Source: Bradyrhizobium jicamae (GTDB taxonomy: Bacteria; Pseudomonadota; Alphaproteobacteria; Rhizobiales; Xanthobacteraceae). Taken from it: 41,035 nt of DNA. Made by a program: the position numbers and the translations under genes. The stretch covers positions 1 to 41,035 of the forward strand of contig NZ_JAFCKQ010000062.1 in NCBI RefSeq assembly GCF_018130215.1, given 5' to 3'. Within the stretch, counting starts at the first letter, position 1; every line of letters begins with the position of its first letter. Positions 16,133 through 23,834 of the stretch are shown here, in pieces. The notes beneath the pieces are model-generated. The model was not told where the DNA came from. It ran no database searches and was given only the letters and a program-made list of their open reading frames with translations.

Positions 16133-16581
16133 GTTAGCCTCCGCATCATCAGCCCGTTCCTGCGACAGTAGACTACCTCCTCGTCACGCTGATTGAAGCC
16201 GCGATGCTCGAACGTCACGATGCCCTGCGTCGGACGCGATTTGCTTTCCCTGACAGCGAGAACCTTGGTCTCGGCCCGCAGCGTGTCGCCGGCAAAAACC
16301 GGGCGCGGGAATCGCGTGTCCTCCATGCCCAGATTGCCGACGGTGGTCCCCAGCGTCGTGTCCTGAACCGACAGCCCAATGATCAGTCCGAGCGTGAAGA
16401 TCGAGTTCATCAACGGTTTTCCGAATTCGGTCCCTTTGGCATATTCGTGGTCGATATGGACCGCCGCCGGATTGTAAGTCAGCGACGAGAACAGGATGTT
16501 GTCCATGTCTGTTACGGTGCGCCTGATCTCGTGGATGAATGTCTGCCCAACCGAAAATTGCTCGAAGAAGAGCCCGGCCAT
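16129..16581 (-). CDS. MaoC-like (hotdog) acyl-CoA hydratase
   Basis: A 150-residue single-hotdog dehydratase. The hydratase-2 active-site region reads LTYNPAAVHIDHEYA (34-48): His42 is present, but the residue five positions before it is Asn37 where PhaJ-type enzymes have Asp. FPRPVFAGDTLRAET (91-105) is a typical family segment. The start is ATG 16581, with GAGG about 10 bases upstream; an in-frame extension to 16665 runs towards box e and is rejected. It is first in the MaoC-CitE-dehydrogenase operon. Likely role: hydration of an enoyl-CoA to the beta-hydroxyacyl-CoA cleaved by the CitE protein. Confidence 0.88.
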   Translation of the reverse strand: MAGLFFEQFSVGQTFIHEIRRTVTDMDNILFSSLTYNPAAVHIDHEYAKGTEFGKPLMNSIFTLGLIIGLSVQDTTLGTTVGNLGMEDTRFPRPVFAGDTLRAETKVLAVRESKSRPTQGIVTFEHRGFNQRDEEVVYCRRNGLMMRRLT

Positions 16582-16665
16582 TTTGTGCGCCTCTTGTTTG
16601 ATTTCTGGCGGCCCGAGCCGCCACAACGTCCTTGTCTCCCAACCACTTTCTATCGTACCGTGCAA

Positions 16666-16683
16666 TCGTACACAAGTGTACTA
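16666..16683. promoter_or_regulatory. MarR box e (MaoC-CitE operon and ene-reductase)
   Basis: TCGTACACAAGTGTACTA is a nearly perfect inverted repeat (outer arms CGTACAC/GTGTAC). It lies 15 bases before the plus-strand reductase ATG and 85 bases before the minus-strand MaoC start, so one box probably serves both directions. Confidence 0.75.
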
Positions 16684-16698
16684 TTTATGGAGATCGTC

Positions 16699-17712
16699 AT
16701 GACCTTTCGTGAGAACCGGCAGGTCCGGCTCGTGGCCAGGCCGCGGGGGATCCCGCAAGCGGAGCACTTTTCGCTGGTGACGGAACCGGTCGCCGCGCCC
16801 GGCAAGGGCGAGATCCTGATCGCAAATCGGTACCTCTCGGTTGATCCGGCACAACGCGGATGGGCTAACGATGAAGGGAATTACAGCGCGCCCGTCCCGC
16901 TCGACACGCCCATGCGCGCGCTTGCGGTCGGCGAGATTCTCGAGAGCAACGTGCCGGAATTCAGGCCCGGCGAGCACGTCTACGGATGGTTTGGCTGGCA
17001 GCGCTATTGCGTCACGGCTCCGCAATCGGTCCTCCGCCGCGTCGCTGCATCGCCTCTCCCGCTGAGCGCCAATCTGAGCGTGCTCGGAATGAATGGCATC
17101 ACGGCTTACCTTGCCTTTCACGGCCTGGGCGACCCGAAAGCGGGCGAGCATGTGCTGGTGTCGACGGCAGCCGGCAGCGTGGGAAGCTTTGTCGGCCAGC
17201 TCGCAAGGATCGCGGGCTGCCGCGCCGTCGGGTTGACAAGTTCTGCCGACAAGGTTGCGCTGGCGAAAGCCCGCTATGGCTATCAGGACATGATCAACTA
17301 CCGGGAGGCCTCCGACCTTGCTGGAGCCATCCGCGCTGCGTGCCCGGACGGCAATGACATCTTCTTCGATAACACGGGCGGTCCGATCGCCGATGCCGCC
17401 ATTCGAACGATGCGCTTGGGTGGCCGGGTGATTCAGTGCGGCACGGCGGCGAACACATCCTGGTCTCCGGTTCCGACCGGTCCGCGCCCCGAGCGCGAAA
17501 TTCTCACTCGGCGCCTGCGCTGGTCCGGCTTCATCATCTTCGATCATCTCGCCGAGTTCGAAACGGCGGCAGCGCGCCTCGCCGAGCTCGCGCTCGCCGG
17601 CAAGATCGTCCATGACGAGGAGATCCTGCCGGGCCTGGAGCACGCCCCCGGCGCCATCGCCCAGCTCTACCGTGGCGAGAACCGCGGCAAGCTGATGATC
17701 GCAGTGGATTGA
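16699..17712 (+). CDS. NADPH-dependent MDR ene-reductase (CurA/YncB, prostaglandin-reductase-like)
   Basis: A 337-residue zinc-free medium-chain reductase. The N-terminal GroES-like domain has LSVDPAQRGW (substrate-loop signature of the prostaglandin reductase/CurA group), and the Rossmann domain has VSTAAGSVGSFVGQLA around residues 155-170. No zinc-ligand cysteines are seen. Members reduce the C=C bond of enones and 2-alkenals using NADPH. The start is ATG 16699, with GGAG at 16689 between it and box e. It could saturate an unsaturated cyclic ketone before ring opening or remove a reactive by-product. It is convergent with the next gene, with an 11-base gap. Confidence 0.88.
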   Translation: MTFRENRQVRLVARPRGIPQAEHFSLVTEPVAAPGKGEILIANRYLSVDPAQRGWANDEGNYSAPVPLDTPMRALAVGEILESNVPEFRPGEHVYGWFGWQRYCVTAPQSVLRRVAASPLPLSANLSVLGMNGITAYLAFHGLGDPKAGEHVLVSTAAGSVGSFVGQLARIAGCRAVGLTSSADKVALAKARYGYQDMINYREASDLAGAIRAACPDGNDIFFDNTGGPIADAAIRTMRLGGRVIQCGTAANTSWSPVPTGPRPEREILTRRLRWSGFIIFDHLAEFETAAARLAELALAGKIVHDEEILPGLEHAPGAIAQLYRGENRGKLMIAVD

Positions 17713-17723
17713 GCGACGGCCTG

Positions 17724-18599
17724 TTACGCGCTGGCCTTGCGCTTCATCACCTCCGGAACCTTGGCGCGATGGAAGCCTTCGTACGGCGTGCTGCGGCTGT
17801 GCGGCTCGAGCTTCCAGGTGGTGCGGGCATTCGGCGTTCCGCCATCGACACGCAGGCAGGAGCCGGTGATATAGGCCGCCGCCGGTGAAAGAAGATAGGT
17901 GATGGCGGCCGATATCTCTGCCTCGGTCCCGAAGCGTTGCAGCGGCACGCGCTCGGTGAAGTCATGGAGCTTCTTCTGCATCTCCGGAGTATACGTATCA
18001 AAGCCGCTCGATACGATGCCGCCGGGAGCGACCGCATTGACCCGGACGCCCGACGCCGACCATTCGCAGGCAGCCGTCTCCGTCAATGTCAGCATGCCGC
18101 CGCGGGCAGCGGCCGAGTGGCCAAATTCAGGCCAACCGTGCCAGATGTCGGCGATGATATTGACGATGGCACCGCCATTCGCCTCCATCCAGCGGTTATA
18201 GACCTCGCGCATGAAGATGAAGCCGCCAGTCAGATTGTTGCGCACCACGGCCTCGAACCCCCTGGTCGAGATGGCCTTCAGCGGCGCACGAAACTGGCCA
18301 CCGGCATTGTTCACCAATCCATCGATACGGCCAAATCTTGCCAACACCGCATCAACGGCGCCAACAACCATCGTCTCGTCACGGATGTCGCAGACATGGC
18401 TCATTGCCTGACCGCCGTCCTCCTCGATCTCCCGCTGCACTTCGGCAAGCTTGTCGATGGTTCTGCCCAGGATCGCGACGTTCGCGCCGAGTGCGGCGAG
18501 TTCGTGAGCCGTGCAGCGCCCGATCCCGCTGCCGCCGCCGGTTACGATGACGGTCCGGCCCCTGAACAGATCCGGCCTGAACACGGTCTGATATGGCAT
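17724..18599 (-). CDS. SDR enoyl-CoA reductase, PECR-like
   Basis: A 291-residue SDR resembling peroxisomal trans-2-enoyl-CoA reductase. TGGGSGIG lies at 20-27, NNAGGQF at 97-103 and GHSAAARGGM at 160-169, where the YxxxK of classical SDRs is replaced as in PECR (HSGAARAG). CEWSASGVRVNAVAPG follows. Arg166 in place of Lys is therefore family-typical, not damage. The start is ATG 18599, with GGGAG 7 bases upstream; the frame extends further but into the promoter. Expected reaction: NADPH-dependent reduction of a 2-enoyl-CoA, useful for re-saturating misplaced double bonds. It shares box f with the divergent crotonase. Confidence 0.85.
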   Translation of the reverse strand: MPYQTVFRPDLFRGRTVIVTGGGSGIGRCTAHELAALGANVAILGRTIDKLAEVQREIEEDGGQAMSHVCDIRDETMVVGAVDAVLARFGRIDGLVNNAGGQFRAPLKAISTRGFEAVVRNNLTGGFIFMREVYNRWMEANGGAIVNIIADIWHGWPEFGHSAAARGGMLTLTETAACEWSASGVRVNAVAPGGIVSSGFDTYTPEMQKKLHDFTERVPLQRFGTEAEISAAITYLLSPAAAYITGSCLRVDGGTPNARTTWKLEPHSRSTPYEGFHRAKVPEVMKRKASA

Positions 18600-18653
18600 C
18601 TCCTGGCTCCCTGAAGTCCTGGCGGCTGTCGCTGCAGGCATTGCGCTCAATTA

Positions 18654-18671
18654 TCGTACACTATATTACTA
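18654..18671. promoter_or_regulatory. MarR box f (PECR-like and crotonase genes)
   Basis: TCGTACACTATATTACTA fits the box pattern, with one weak position in the right half. It lies 36 bases before the plus-strand crotonase start and 55 bases before the minus-strand reductase start, again in a divergent promoter. Confidence 0.68.
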
Positions 18672-18706
18672 TTTCCATCAACCGCAACAACGGATGGAAG
18701 CGCACC

Positions 18707-19510
18707 ATGACCGAACCAGGCACCATCTCGATCGAGACCCGCGGTGCGATCGATATCTTGACCCTGAACCGTCCCGCGCAACTCAACGCGGTCTCACCTG
18801 ACATGATCGCAGAACTGACCGCGTATTTCACGGGGCTCAATGATCGGCCGGCAACGCGGGTCGTGATCCTGCGGGGCAACGGACCCGCATTCTCCGCGGG
18901 CGCCGAGTTGGGATCGGACGCATTCGCCACGCCCGGCAAGGGGCGGCCGCAGCGCCAACTCAAGATGCAGCAGCACTACTCCGGCGTGATCCGCCTGATG
19001 CGATCGTGTCCACAGCCGATTATCGGCCTCGTTCATGGCGCGGCTTGCGGTGCCGGCTTTTCCTTCCTGCTCGCCTGCGACGTCCGCTTCGCCGCACCGG
19101 ATGCGCGCATGAATGCCGCCTATATTCGCATCGGCGTCGGTGGTTGCGATATGGGTTCGGGCTATCTCCTGCCGCGACTTGTCGGGCTATCCGTCACATC
19201 CGAACTGCTGCTGACGGGGCGCTTCCTCGAGGCGGAGCGCGCGAAAGCGATCGGATTGGTCAGCGATATCGCGCCTGCCGATGGACTGCTCGCAAAGGGC
19301 CTCCAATTTGCCGCTGAAATGCTGCGAGTATCTCCGCTTGGGTTGCGGATGACGAAACAGGCGCTCAACGTGCTAATCGACGCGCCGAGCCTCGACGCCG
19401 CGCTGATGATGGAGGATCGCCAGCAGGTCATTCTGCTGGAGACGCATGATCACGCTGAAGCCGTCGCCGCATTCCGCGAGCGGCGGGACCCGACCTATTC
19501 CGATCAGTGA
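18707..19510 (+). CDS. Enoyl-CoA hydratase/isomerase family protein, isomerase-type active site
   Basis: A 267-residue crotonase. Both oxyanion loops are present (AFSAGAELG at 61-69 and HGAACGAGF at 110-118). The hydratase glutamates are missing: Phe118/Ser119 replace the first, and the second region reads RIGVGGCDMG with Asp148, the position used by dienoyl- and epoxyacyl-CoA isomerases. Double-bond migration is therefore more likely than hydration. ATG 18707 has TGGAAG 6 bases upstream, with box f beyond. Its stop is separated by one base from the stop of the convergent CoA ligase gene. Confidence 0.88.
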   Translation: MTEPGTISIETRGAIDILTLNRPAQLNAVSPDMIAELTAYFTGLNDRPATRVVILRGNGPAFSAGAELGSDAFATPGKGRPQRQLKMQQHYSGVIRLMRSCPQPIIGLVHGAACGAGFSFLLACDVRFAAPDARMNAAYIRIGVGGCDMGSGYLLPRLVGLSVTSELLLTGRFLEAERAKAIGLVSDIAPADGLLAKGLQFAAEMLRVSPLGLRMTKQALNVLIDAPSLDAALMMEDRQQVILLETHDHAEAVAAFRERRDPTYSDQ

Positions 19511-19511
19511 C

Positions 19512-21134
19512 CTACTTTGCGTCGGCAAGCGCGGCGGCAAGTTCGCGCAGTTTGAACTTCTGGATCTTGCCGCTGGCTGTGCGCGGCAGCTCCGCCACGA
19601 CCTCGACGCGCTCGGGCCAGAACTGCTTTGCCATCTTCGCTTCACCGAGATACGCCTGCACCGCCGCCAGATCGATCGTGCACCCAGTTCGGGCAACGAT
19701 AAAGGCGCAGCCCCGCTCGCCAAGCCGGGCGTCCGGAAATCCGACCACTGCGACGGCCGCGACGGCCGGATGCTTGTAGAGCAGGTTCTCGATCTCGACG
19801 ACGGGCACGTTCTCCCCGCCCCTGATCAGGATATCCTTCACGCGACCCGAGATGCGGATGTAGCCATCCTTGTCCATATAGGCGAGATCACCGGAATCGA
19901 ACCATCCATCCTTGTCGAAGGTCGGCAGTTCGGGCCGCTTGTAGTATCCCTTGAACATCTGCGCGCCGCGAACGAGCAATCGCCCGGACTGCCCCTCCTC
20001 GACCGGGCTCCCTGCGGGGTCGACGATCCTTATTTCCATCCCATCCAGCGCCCGTCCGTCCGTGCTCGCGGATTTCTCGGCCGCGCGGGCAGGCTCGGTC
20101 AACGTGCCCGACAGGACTTCGGTCATGCCCCAAAGCGAGCACACCGTGAGGCCGAGTTCGTCGGCCGCGCGCTGGATCAGGACCGACGGGATCGGCGCAC
20201 CGCCGCACAGGAAGGAACGCAGGCTTTTCGGATACGGCGCGCCGGCCTTCACCGCGTCGCAGATGTCGCCGAGGAACGGCGTCGAGGCGGCGGTGTAGGT
20301 GACGCTTTCGTTGGCCATCAGGCCGACGCCATGCCTGGCCTCCCAGACGTCCTGAAGGATCATCGTGCCTCCGAGATAAACCGAGAGCAGCACGACGGCA
20401 GCGTAGCCCGTCATGTGGCCGACCGGCGAGGCCACCAGCAGAACATCTGCCGAATCGAGGCCAAACCTTCCCGTGAGCGCCTTACAACAGGCAATCAACG
20501 AGTTCGACGTGTGCATGACACCCTTCGGTTCACCCGTCGTGCCCGAAGTGAACATCAGAACAGCCATATCGTCTGGCTCAAGGCCGGCTGGAAGGTCGGC
20601 GGTTTCCGTCGACAGCAGCACGCGCTCAAAGCTGGTGCTGCCCTCTCCGTCGACGACGATCACGTGCCTGAGATGCGGGAGATCGGCGCGCATGCCTTGC
20701 GCCATCGCGGCGTAGTCGAAGCCGCGATAGGCCTTTGGGACAATGAATACCTTGGCCTGGCAGAAGTTCAGGATGTAGGTCAGCTCGCGCTCCCGCAGGA
20801 TCGGCATCACGGGGTTCATCACCGCGCCAATCTTGCTGCATGCAAACGCCGTGACGACGAACTCCCACCAATTGGGCAGTTGGACGGTGACAACGTCGCC
20901 GCGGCCAACGCCGAGTCTGACGAGCGAACTCGCTGCACGGTCAGCGAGCTCCTCCAGGCCCCTGTAGGTGAAACGACGCGCCTCGTCGCGATCAGCCCGG
21001 TCGGCGACAATCGCGACCTTGTCCGGCGCCTTCGCGGCGGCCTCGCTCAAAAGCTGATCCACGGTCTTGTCCAGCCAATAGCCGGCTTCGCTAAAACTCA
21101 CGTGGGACGGATCTCGTAGAGCGGCCACGGTCAT
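19512..21134 (-). CDS. AMP-forming acyl-CoA synthetase (ANL superfamily), AliA-type candidate
   Basis: A 540-residue adenylate-forming ligase that would activate a free carboxylic acid to its CoA thioester. The P-loop FTSGTTGEPKGV is at 195-206, and SLWGMTE, the DGWFDSGDL hinge region, the GRVKDILIRGGENV segment and the C-terminal catalytic lysine Lys523 in PRTASGKIQK are all intact. Length matches the cyclohexanecarboxylate- and medium-chain-CoA ligases. GGAGGGACAA precedes the ATG, and box g lies 47 bases further upstream. Given the BadH/BadI-like pair it is the natural candidate for the AliA role; the acid specificity cannot be read directly. Confidence 0.92.
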   Translation of the reverse strand: MTVAALRDPSHVSFSEAGYWLDKTVDQLLSEAAAKAPDKVAIVADRADRDEARRFTYRGLEELADRAASSLVRLGVGRGDVVTVQLPNWWEFVVTAFACSKIGAVMNPVMPILRERELTYILNFCQAKVFIVPKAYRGFDYAAMAQGMRADLPHLRHVIVVDGEGSTSFERVLLSTETADLPAGLEPDDMAVLMFTSGTTGEPKGVMHTSNSLIACCKALTGRFGLDSADVLLVASPVGHMTGYAAVVLLSVYLGGTMILQDVWEARHGVGLMANESVTYTAASTPFLGDICDAVKAGAPYPKSLRSFLCGGAPIPSVLIQRAADELGLTVCSLWGMTEVLSGTLTEPARAAEKSASTDGRALDGMEIRIVDPAGSPVEEGQSGRLLVRGAQMFKGYYKRPELPTFDKDGWFDSGDLAYMDKDGYIRISGRVKDILIRGGENVPVVEIENLLYKHPAVAAVAVVGFPDARLGERGCAFIVARTGCTIDLAAVQAYLGEAKMAKQFWPERVEVVAELPRTASGKIQKFKLRELAAALADAK

Positions 21135-21180
21135 TTGTCCCTCCTGCGGTGCTGCCCAAGTTCCGAGTTCTTCGGTTATA

Positions 21181-21198
21181 TGGTTTATAAGTGTACCT
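21181..21198. promoter_or_regulatory. MarR box g, degenerate (CoA ligase)
   Basis: TGGTTTATAAGTGTACCT keeps the right half GTGTAC and the outer TGGT of box b, but the left half is degraded. Another GTAC half-site (GAGTACGA) follows at 21206-21213. This is the weakest of the nine sites; it lies 47 bases upstream of the ligase start codon. Confidence 0.5.
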
Positions 21199-21256
21199 TA
21201 ATATAGAGTACGATTTGTGGCTGACGGTGGTCGCTGAGCGCGGCAGTTCTGCCCAT

Positions 21257-22057
21257 TCAGGATCCGACAAACACGGGCTTCCGCTTCTCCACGAAGGCCT
21301 TGACGCCTTCACGCGCATCCGCTGTCCGCGAAATTGCGGCAAGTGTTTGCGCCTCCTCCTCGAGCTGGCTTTCAAACGACCGATCGGCCGTCTGGCAGAA
21401 GAGCCGCTTGATCGCGCCAAGCGCTTCTGTGGGGCCCGCGGCAAGCTCCTTCGCGAGCCGCGCAGCCTCGGACTGCACGGCTTCGTCCGGAACCACGAAA
21501 TCCACGAGACCCAGCGACAAGGCCGTCGCGGCATCGAAGGTCTCGCCAAGCAGGAAAAAGCGCCTTGCACGAGCCACGCCGATCCGGCGCGTCACCGTGG
21601 TGGTTGACCCGCTGTCGGGGCTGAATCCGATCCTGGAAAATGCAGCCGAAATCCGTGCAGATTCCGCCATGACGACCAGGTCAGCGGCGGCTACCAGCGA
21701 TACACTTCCACCGGCGACATTGCCGTGCACAGCCGCAATGACAGGCGCCCGCATCCGGACCATCCTGGCGATCGCCGCATGCAGATCAGCGGTCCATGTC
21801 TTGATTGTTCTTGGCAGCGCGTCGCCTTCCTTAACAAGTGACATCAGGTCGCCGCCGACGCTGAACAGACGGCCGCGCGCCGACAGCAGGACCGCACGCA
21901 CATCAGCCCGCTCGCTGAGCTCAGCGACGCACAGGCTGAATTCGCGACAGAACTCGCCGTCGATCGGGTTACCGCGCTCGGGCCGGCCCAGGACGACATG
22001 CGCGAGACCATCGTCAATGGTACAGTCGAAGCTCTTGGTCGTTATGGCCAACCCCAT
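21257..22057 (-). CDS. Enoyl-CoA isomerase-type crotonase, PaaG-like
   Basis: A 266-residue crotonase with GRLFSVGGDL (62-71) and HGNVAGGSVSL (111-121) as oxyanion loops. The first hydratase Glu is replaced by Ser, and the second region reads SRIGFSPDSGS with Asp148, matching the PDSG-type acid of PaaG and related isomerases. A double-bond or ring isomerisation is more likely than hydration. The start is ATG 22057; in-frame TTG 22063 with AGGA upstream is an alternative. It follows the DECR-like gene by 49 bases and is read in the same direction, so box h probably controls both. Confidence 0.87.
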   Translation of the reverse strand: MGLAITTKSFDCTIDDGLAHVVLGRPERGNPIDGEFCREFSLCVAELSERADVRAVLLSARGRLFSVGGDLMSLVKEGDALPRTIKTWTADLHAAIARMVRMRAPVIAAVHGNVAGGSVSLVAAADLVVMAESARISAAFSRIGFSPDSGSTTTVTRRIGVARARRFFLLGETFDAATALSLGLVDFVVPDEAVQSEAARLAKELAAGPTEALGAIKRLFCQTADRSFESQLEEEAQTLAAISRTADAREGVKAFVEKRKPVFVGS

Positions 22058-22106
22058 ATTCAACTCGTCCTTTTTTGGCTGAGTGCAGATCGCTCCGCGC
22101 CGGAGC

Positions 22107-22988
22107 TCAAATCGACCGCGCCTGCTTTTCCTTCTGCACCGAGGCCTGGATCGCCTCGCGTGCGCGCTGCCAGTCGGCCGACGACAGCTTCGAAAGCCCG
22201 GCGAACGTCGAGGGTGCCGCCAGATGATGCCCGCCATCGATACTGATCGTGTCTCCGGTGATGTAGCTGCTGCCATCCGACATCAGGAAGATCAGGAGAT
22301 TGCGCAATTCGTCCATCTTGCCGAAGCGACGCAGCGGCACCTCGTCCGTCTGCGTCGCGCCGACGCCAGTCTCGGCCAGCGGATTGAGCTTGTCCCACGC
22401 GCCCTCGGTCGGGAACGGTCCTGGCGCAATCGCATTGACGCGAATGCCCTTCGGTCCCCATTCGACCGCGAGCGACATGGTCATGGCATGGACGGCCGCC
22501 TTCGCCATCGCCGACGGGACGACATAGGCAGACCCGGTCCATACCCATGTGACGAGATTGCTGATGATCACGCCCGGCAAGCCCGCAGCGATCCACCGCT
22601 TCCCGCAGCCGAGCGACGCGTAGAACGAGCCATCCATCACCGTCGACCGGACCGACTCGTAACCGCGCGGCGACAGGCTTTCGGTTGGAGCCAGAAAGTT
22701 GGCGGCGGCATTGTTGACCAGGCCGGTAAGCGGTCCCTCCGCCCAGATGCTGGCCAGCAACGCTTCGATGCTGTCGGGATCGCGCACATTGGCGAGCAGC
22801 GCGGACGCCTCTCCTCCCGATCGAGCGCGGATTTCCTGCGCAGCCTGATCCAGGATGTCCTTTCGCCGCCCGCAGATGTAGACGTGGGCGCCGTGGGATG
22901 CGAATCCGACCGACATCTCCTTGCCGAGCCCTGTTCCTCCGCCAGTAACGAGGATGCGCTTTCCCTTCAGGACGGCAGCGTCGAACAT
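22107..22988 (-). CDS. SDR 2,4-dienoyl-CoA reductase-like protein
   Basis: A 293-residue SDR. The cofactor motif TGGGTGLG lies at 15-22 and NNAAANFLAPTESLSP at 92-107. VVPSAMAKAAVHAM (156-169) carries the Ser159/Lys163 pair that 2,4-dienoyl-CoA reductases use instead of YxxxK. The Tyr that human DECR1 has 11 residues before this Ser is Trp148 here, while Tyr155 is nearby. AGGGAAGGAAG precedes ATG 22988. Expected role: NADPH reduction of a conjugated dienoyl-CoA formed from an unsaturated or cyclic acid. It is the first gene of an operon with the PaaG-like isomerase and divergent from marR. Confidence 0.87.
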   Translation of the reverse strand: MFDAAVLKGKRILVTGGGTGLGKEMSVGFASHGAHVYICGRRKDILDQAAQEIRARSGGEASALLANVRDPDSIEALLASIWAEGPLTGLVNNAAANFLAPTESLSPRGYESVRSTVMDGSFYASLGCGKRWIAAGLPGVIISNLVTWVWTGSAYVVPSAMAKAAVHAMTMSLAVEWGPKGIRVNAIAPGPFPTEGAWDKLNPLAETGVGATQTDEVPLRRFGKMDELRNLLIFLMSDGSSYITGDTISIDGGHHLAAPSTFAGLSKLSSADWQRAREAIQASVQKEKQARSI

Positions 22989-23062
22989 GCGCGACTTCCT
23001 TCCCTGATCTCTTTATGCGGTCGATCGCTTCTCGGTCCGCCGGAGGCGATCGTTCGATCAAG

Positions 23063-23080
23063 TAATACACTAGCGTACTT
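23063..23080. promoter_or_regulatory. MarR box h (DECR-like operon)
   Basis: TAATACACTAGCGTACTT is a well-conserved copy (ACACTAGCGT centre with both half-sites), 75 bases upstream of the minus-strand reductase start. Together with box i it frames the divergent regulator promoter. Confidence 0.72.
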
Positions 23081-23145
23081 CTTTTGTAAATCGAGCAATG
23101 GCGGTCAGGTGCCGATTTCGCGCCGGTTTCGCGACCGACCCTTTA

Positions 23146-23163
23146 AAATACGCTGGTGTATGG
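23146..23163. promoter_or_regulatory. MarR box i (autoregulation of marR)
   Basis: AAATACGCTGGTGTATGG has the central TACGCTNGTGTA core, with weaker outer bases. It ends 44 bases before the MarR ATG. A box at the regulator's own promoter is the usual sign of autoregulation and links the nine boxes to this protein. Confidence 0.7.
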
Positions 23164-23207
23164 TATTAATCGATCTCCGTCCCCCGACTCGCCTCAAGGG
23201 AAACTCA

Positions 23208-23732
23208 ATGGTTGATCAGCCCGATTGGGATCTCCGGCTTGGCTATCTCATCCACGACGTGTCGCGGCTCAGGAGAATGATGTTCGACCGCGCCCTGGCG
23301 CCGCTCGGAATCACCCGCTCGCAGTGGTGGGTGCTGGCATTCATTTCGCGCAAGGACGGCCTCCCCCAGGTTCAACTCGCCAATGAGCTCGATGTTGGCA
23401 AGGTCGCCGTCGGAAATCTGATCGACCGGCTGGAGTCCTCGGGCTTCGTGATCCGCCAGGCCGATCCGGTCGATCGACGGGTCAAGCGTGTCTATGTCAC
23501 CAAGCAGGCGCGAGGCTTCCTCGAGAAGCTCAGGAAGGAAACCGACAAGTTCAACGCCACGATCGTCAACGGGATCGAACGGAAGCAGCTGGAAGCCGCG
23601 TCGGACGCTCTTCTCGCCATGAAGCACAACCTGCTGGCCATGTCGGACGGCACTGCGACCGATGGCGGAGAGGACGAGGAAGAGGAGACGCAGCGCTCCA
23701 AGACCCGGAAAAAGCGGCGTGCCGTGGCTTGA
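23208..23732 (+). CDS. MarR-family transcriptional regulator of the cluster
   Basis: A 174-residue winged-helix regulator. The N-terminal dimerisation helices (LGYLIHDVSRLRRMMFDRAL) are followed by TRSQWWVLAFISR, the recognition region QLANELDVGKVAVGNLIDRLES (55-78) and the wing with DPVDRRVKRVY (86-96). The C-terminus (about 150-174) is a charged tail, first acidic and then basic. ATG 23208 has AAGGGAAA upstream. Dimeric MarR proteins bind inverted repeats about 16-20 bp long, consistent with the nine boxes. BadR, which controls the cyclohexanecarboxylate genes of R. palustris and is reported to respond to a ring-CoA intermediate, is also a MarR protein; orthology is inferred, not shown. Confidence 0.92.
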   Translation: MVDQPDWDLRLGYLIHDVSRLRRMMFDRALAPLGITRSQWWVLAFISRKDGLPQVQLANELDVGKVAVGNLIDRLESSGFVIRQADPVDRRVKRVYVTKQARGFLEKLRKETDKFNATIVNGIERKQLEAASDALLAMKHNLLAMSDGTATDGGEDEEEETQRSKTRKKRRAVA

Positions 23733-23834
23733 GGCCACCGCCCGCATGTCCAAATCAATCCGGCTTCGTGTTCAGTCCGCCCGAGCTCCGAGCCCTTTGT
23801 GGCTGTGCGACAGGACGGACTGCGGGAGTGAAAG

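Noticed and set aside
17724..18599. Apparent loss of the SDR YxxxK motif (HSAAAR)
   Set aside because: The PECR branch naturally has HSGAARAG here, so this is family-typical rather than a broken active site.
19446..21119. 557-codon plus-strand frame opposite the CoA ligase
   Set aside because: It is antisense to a complete ligase with all motifs and its sequence resembles no protein family.
22083..23207. Long upstream extension of the MarR frame
   Set aside because: It runs antisense through the DECR-like gene and across boxes h and i; ATG 23208 has a ribosome site and gives normal MarR length.
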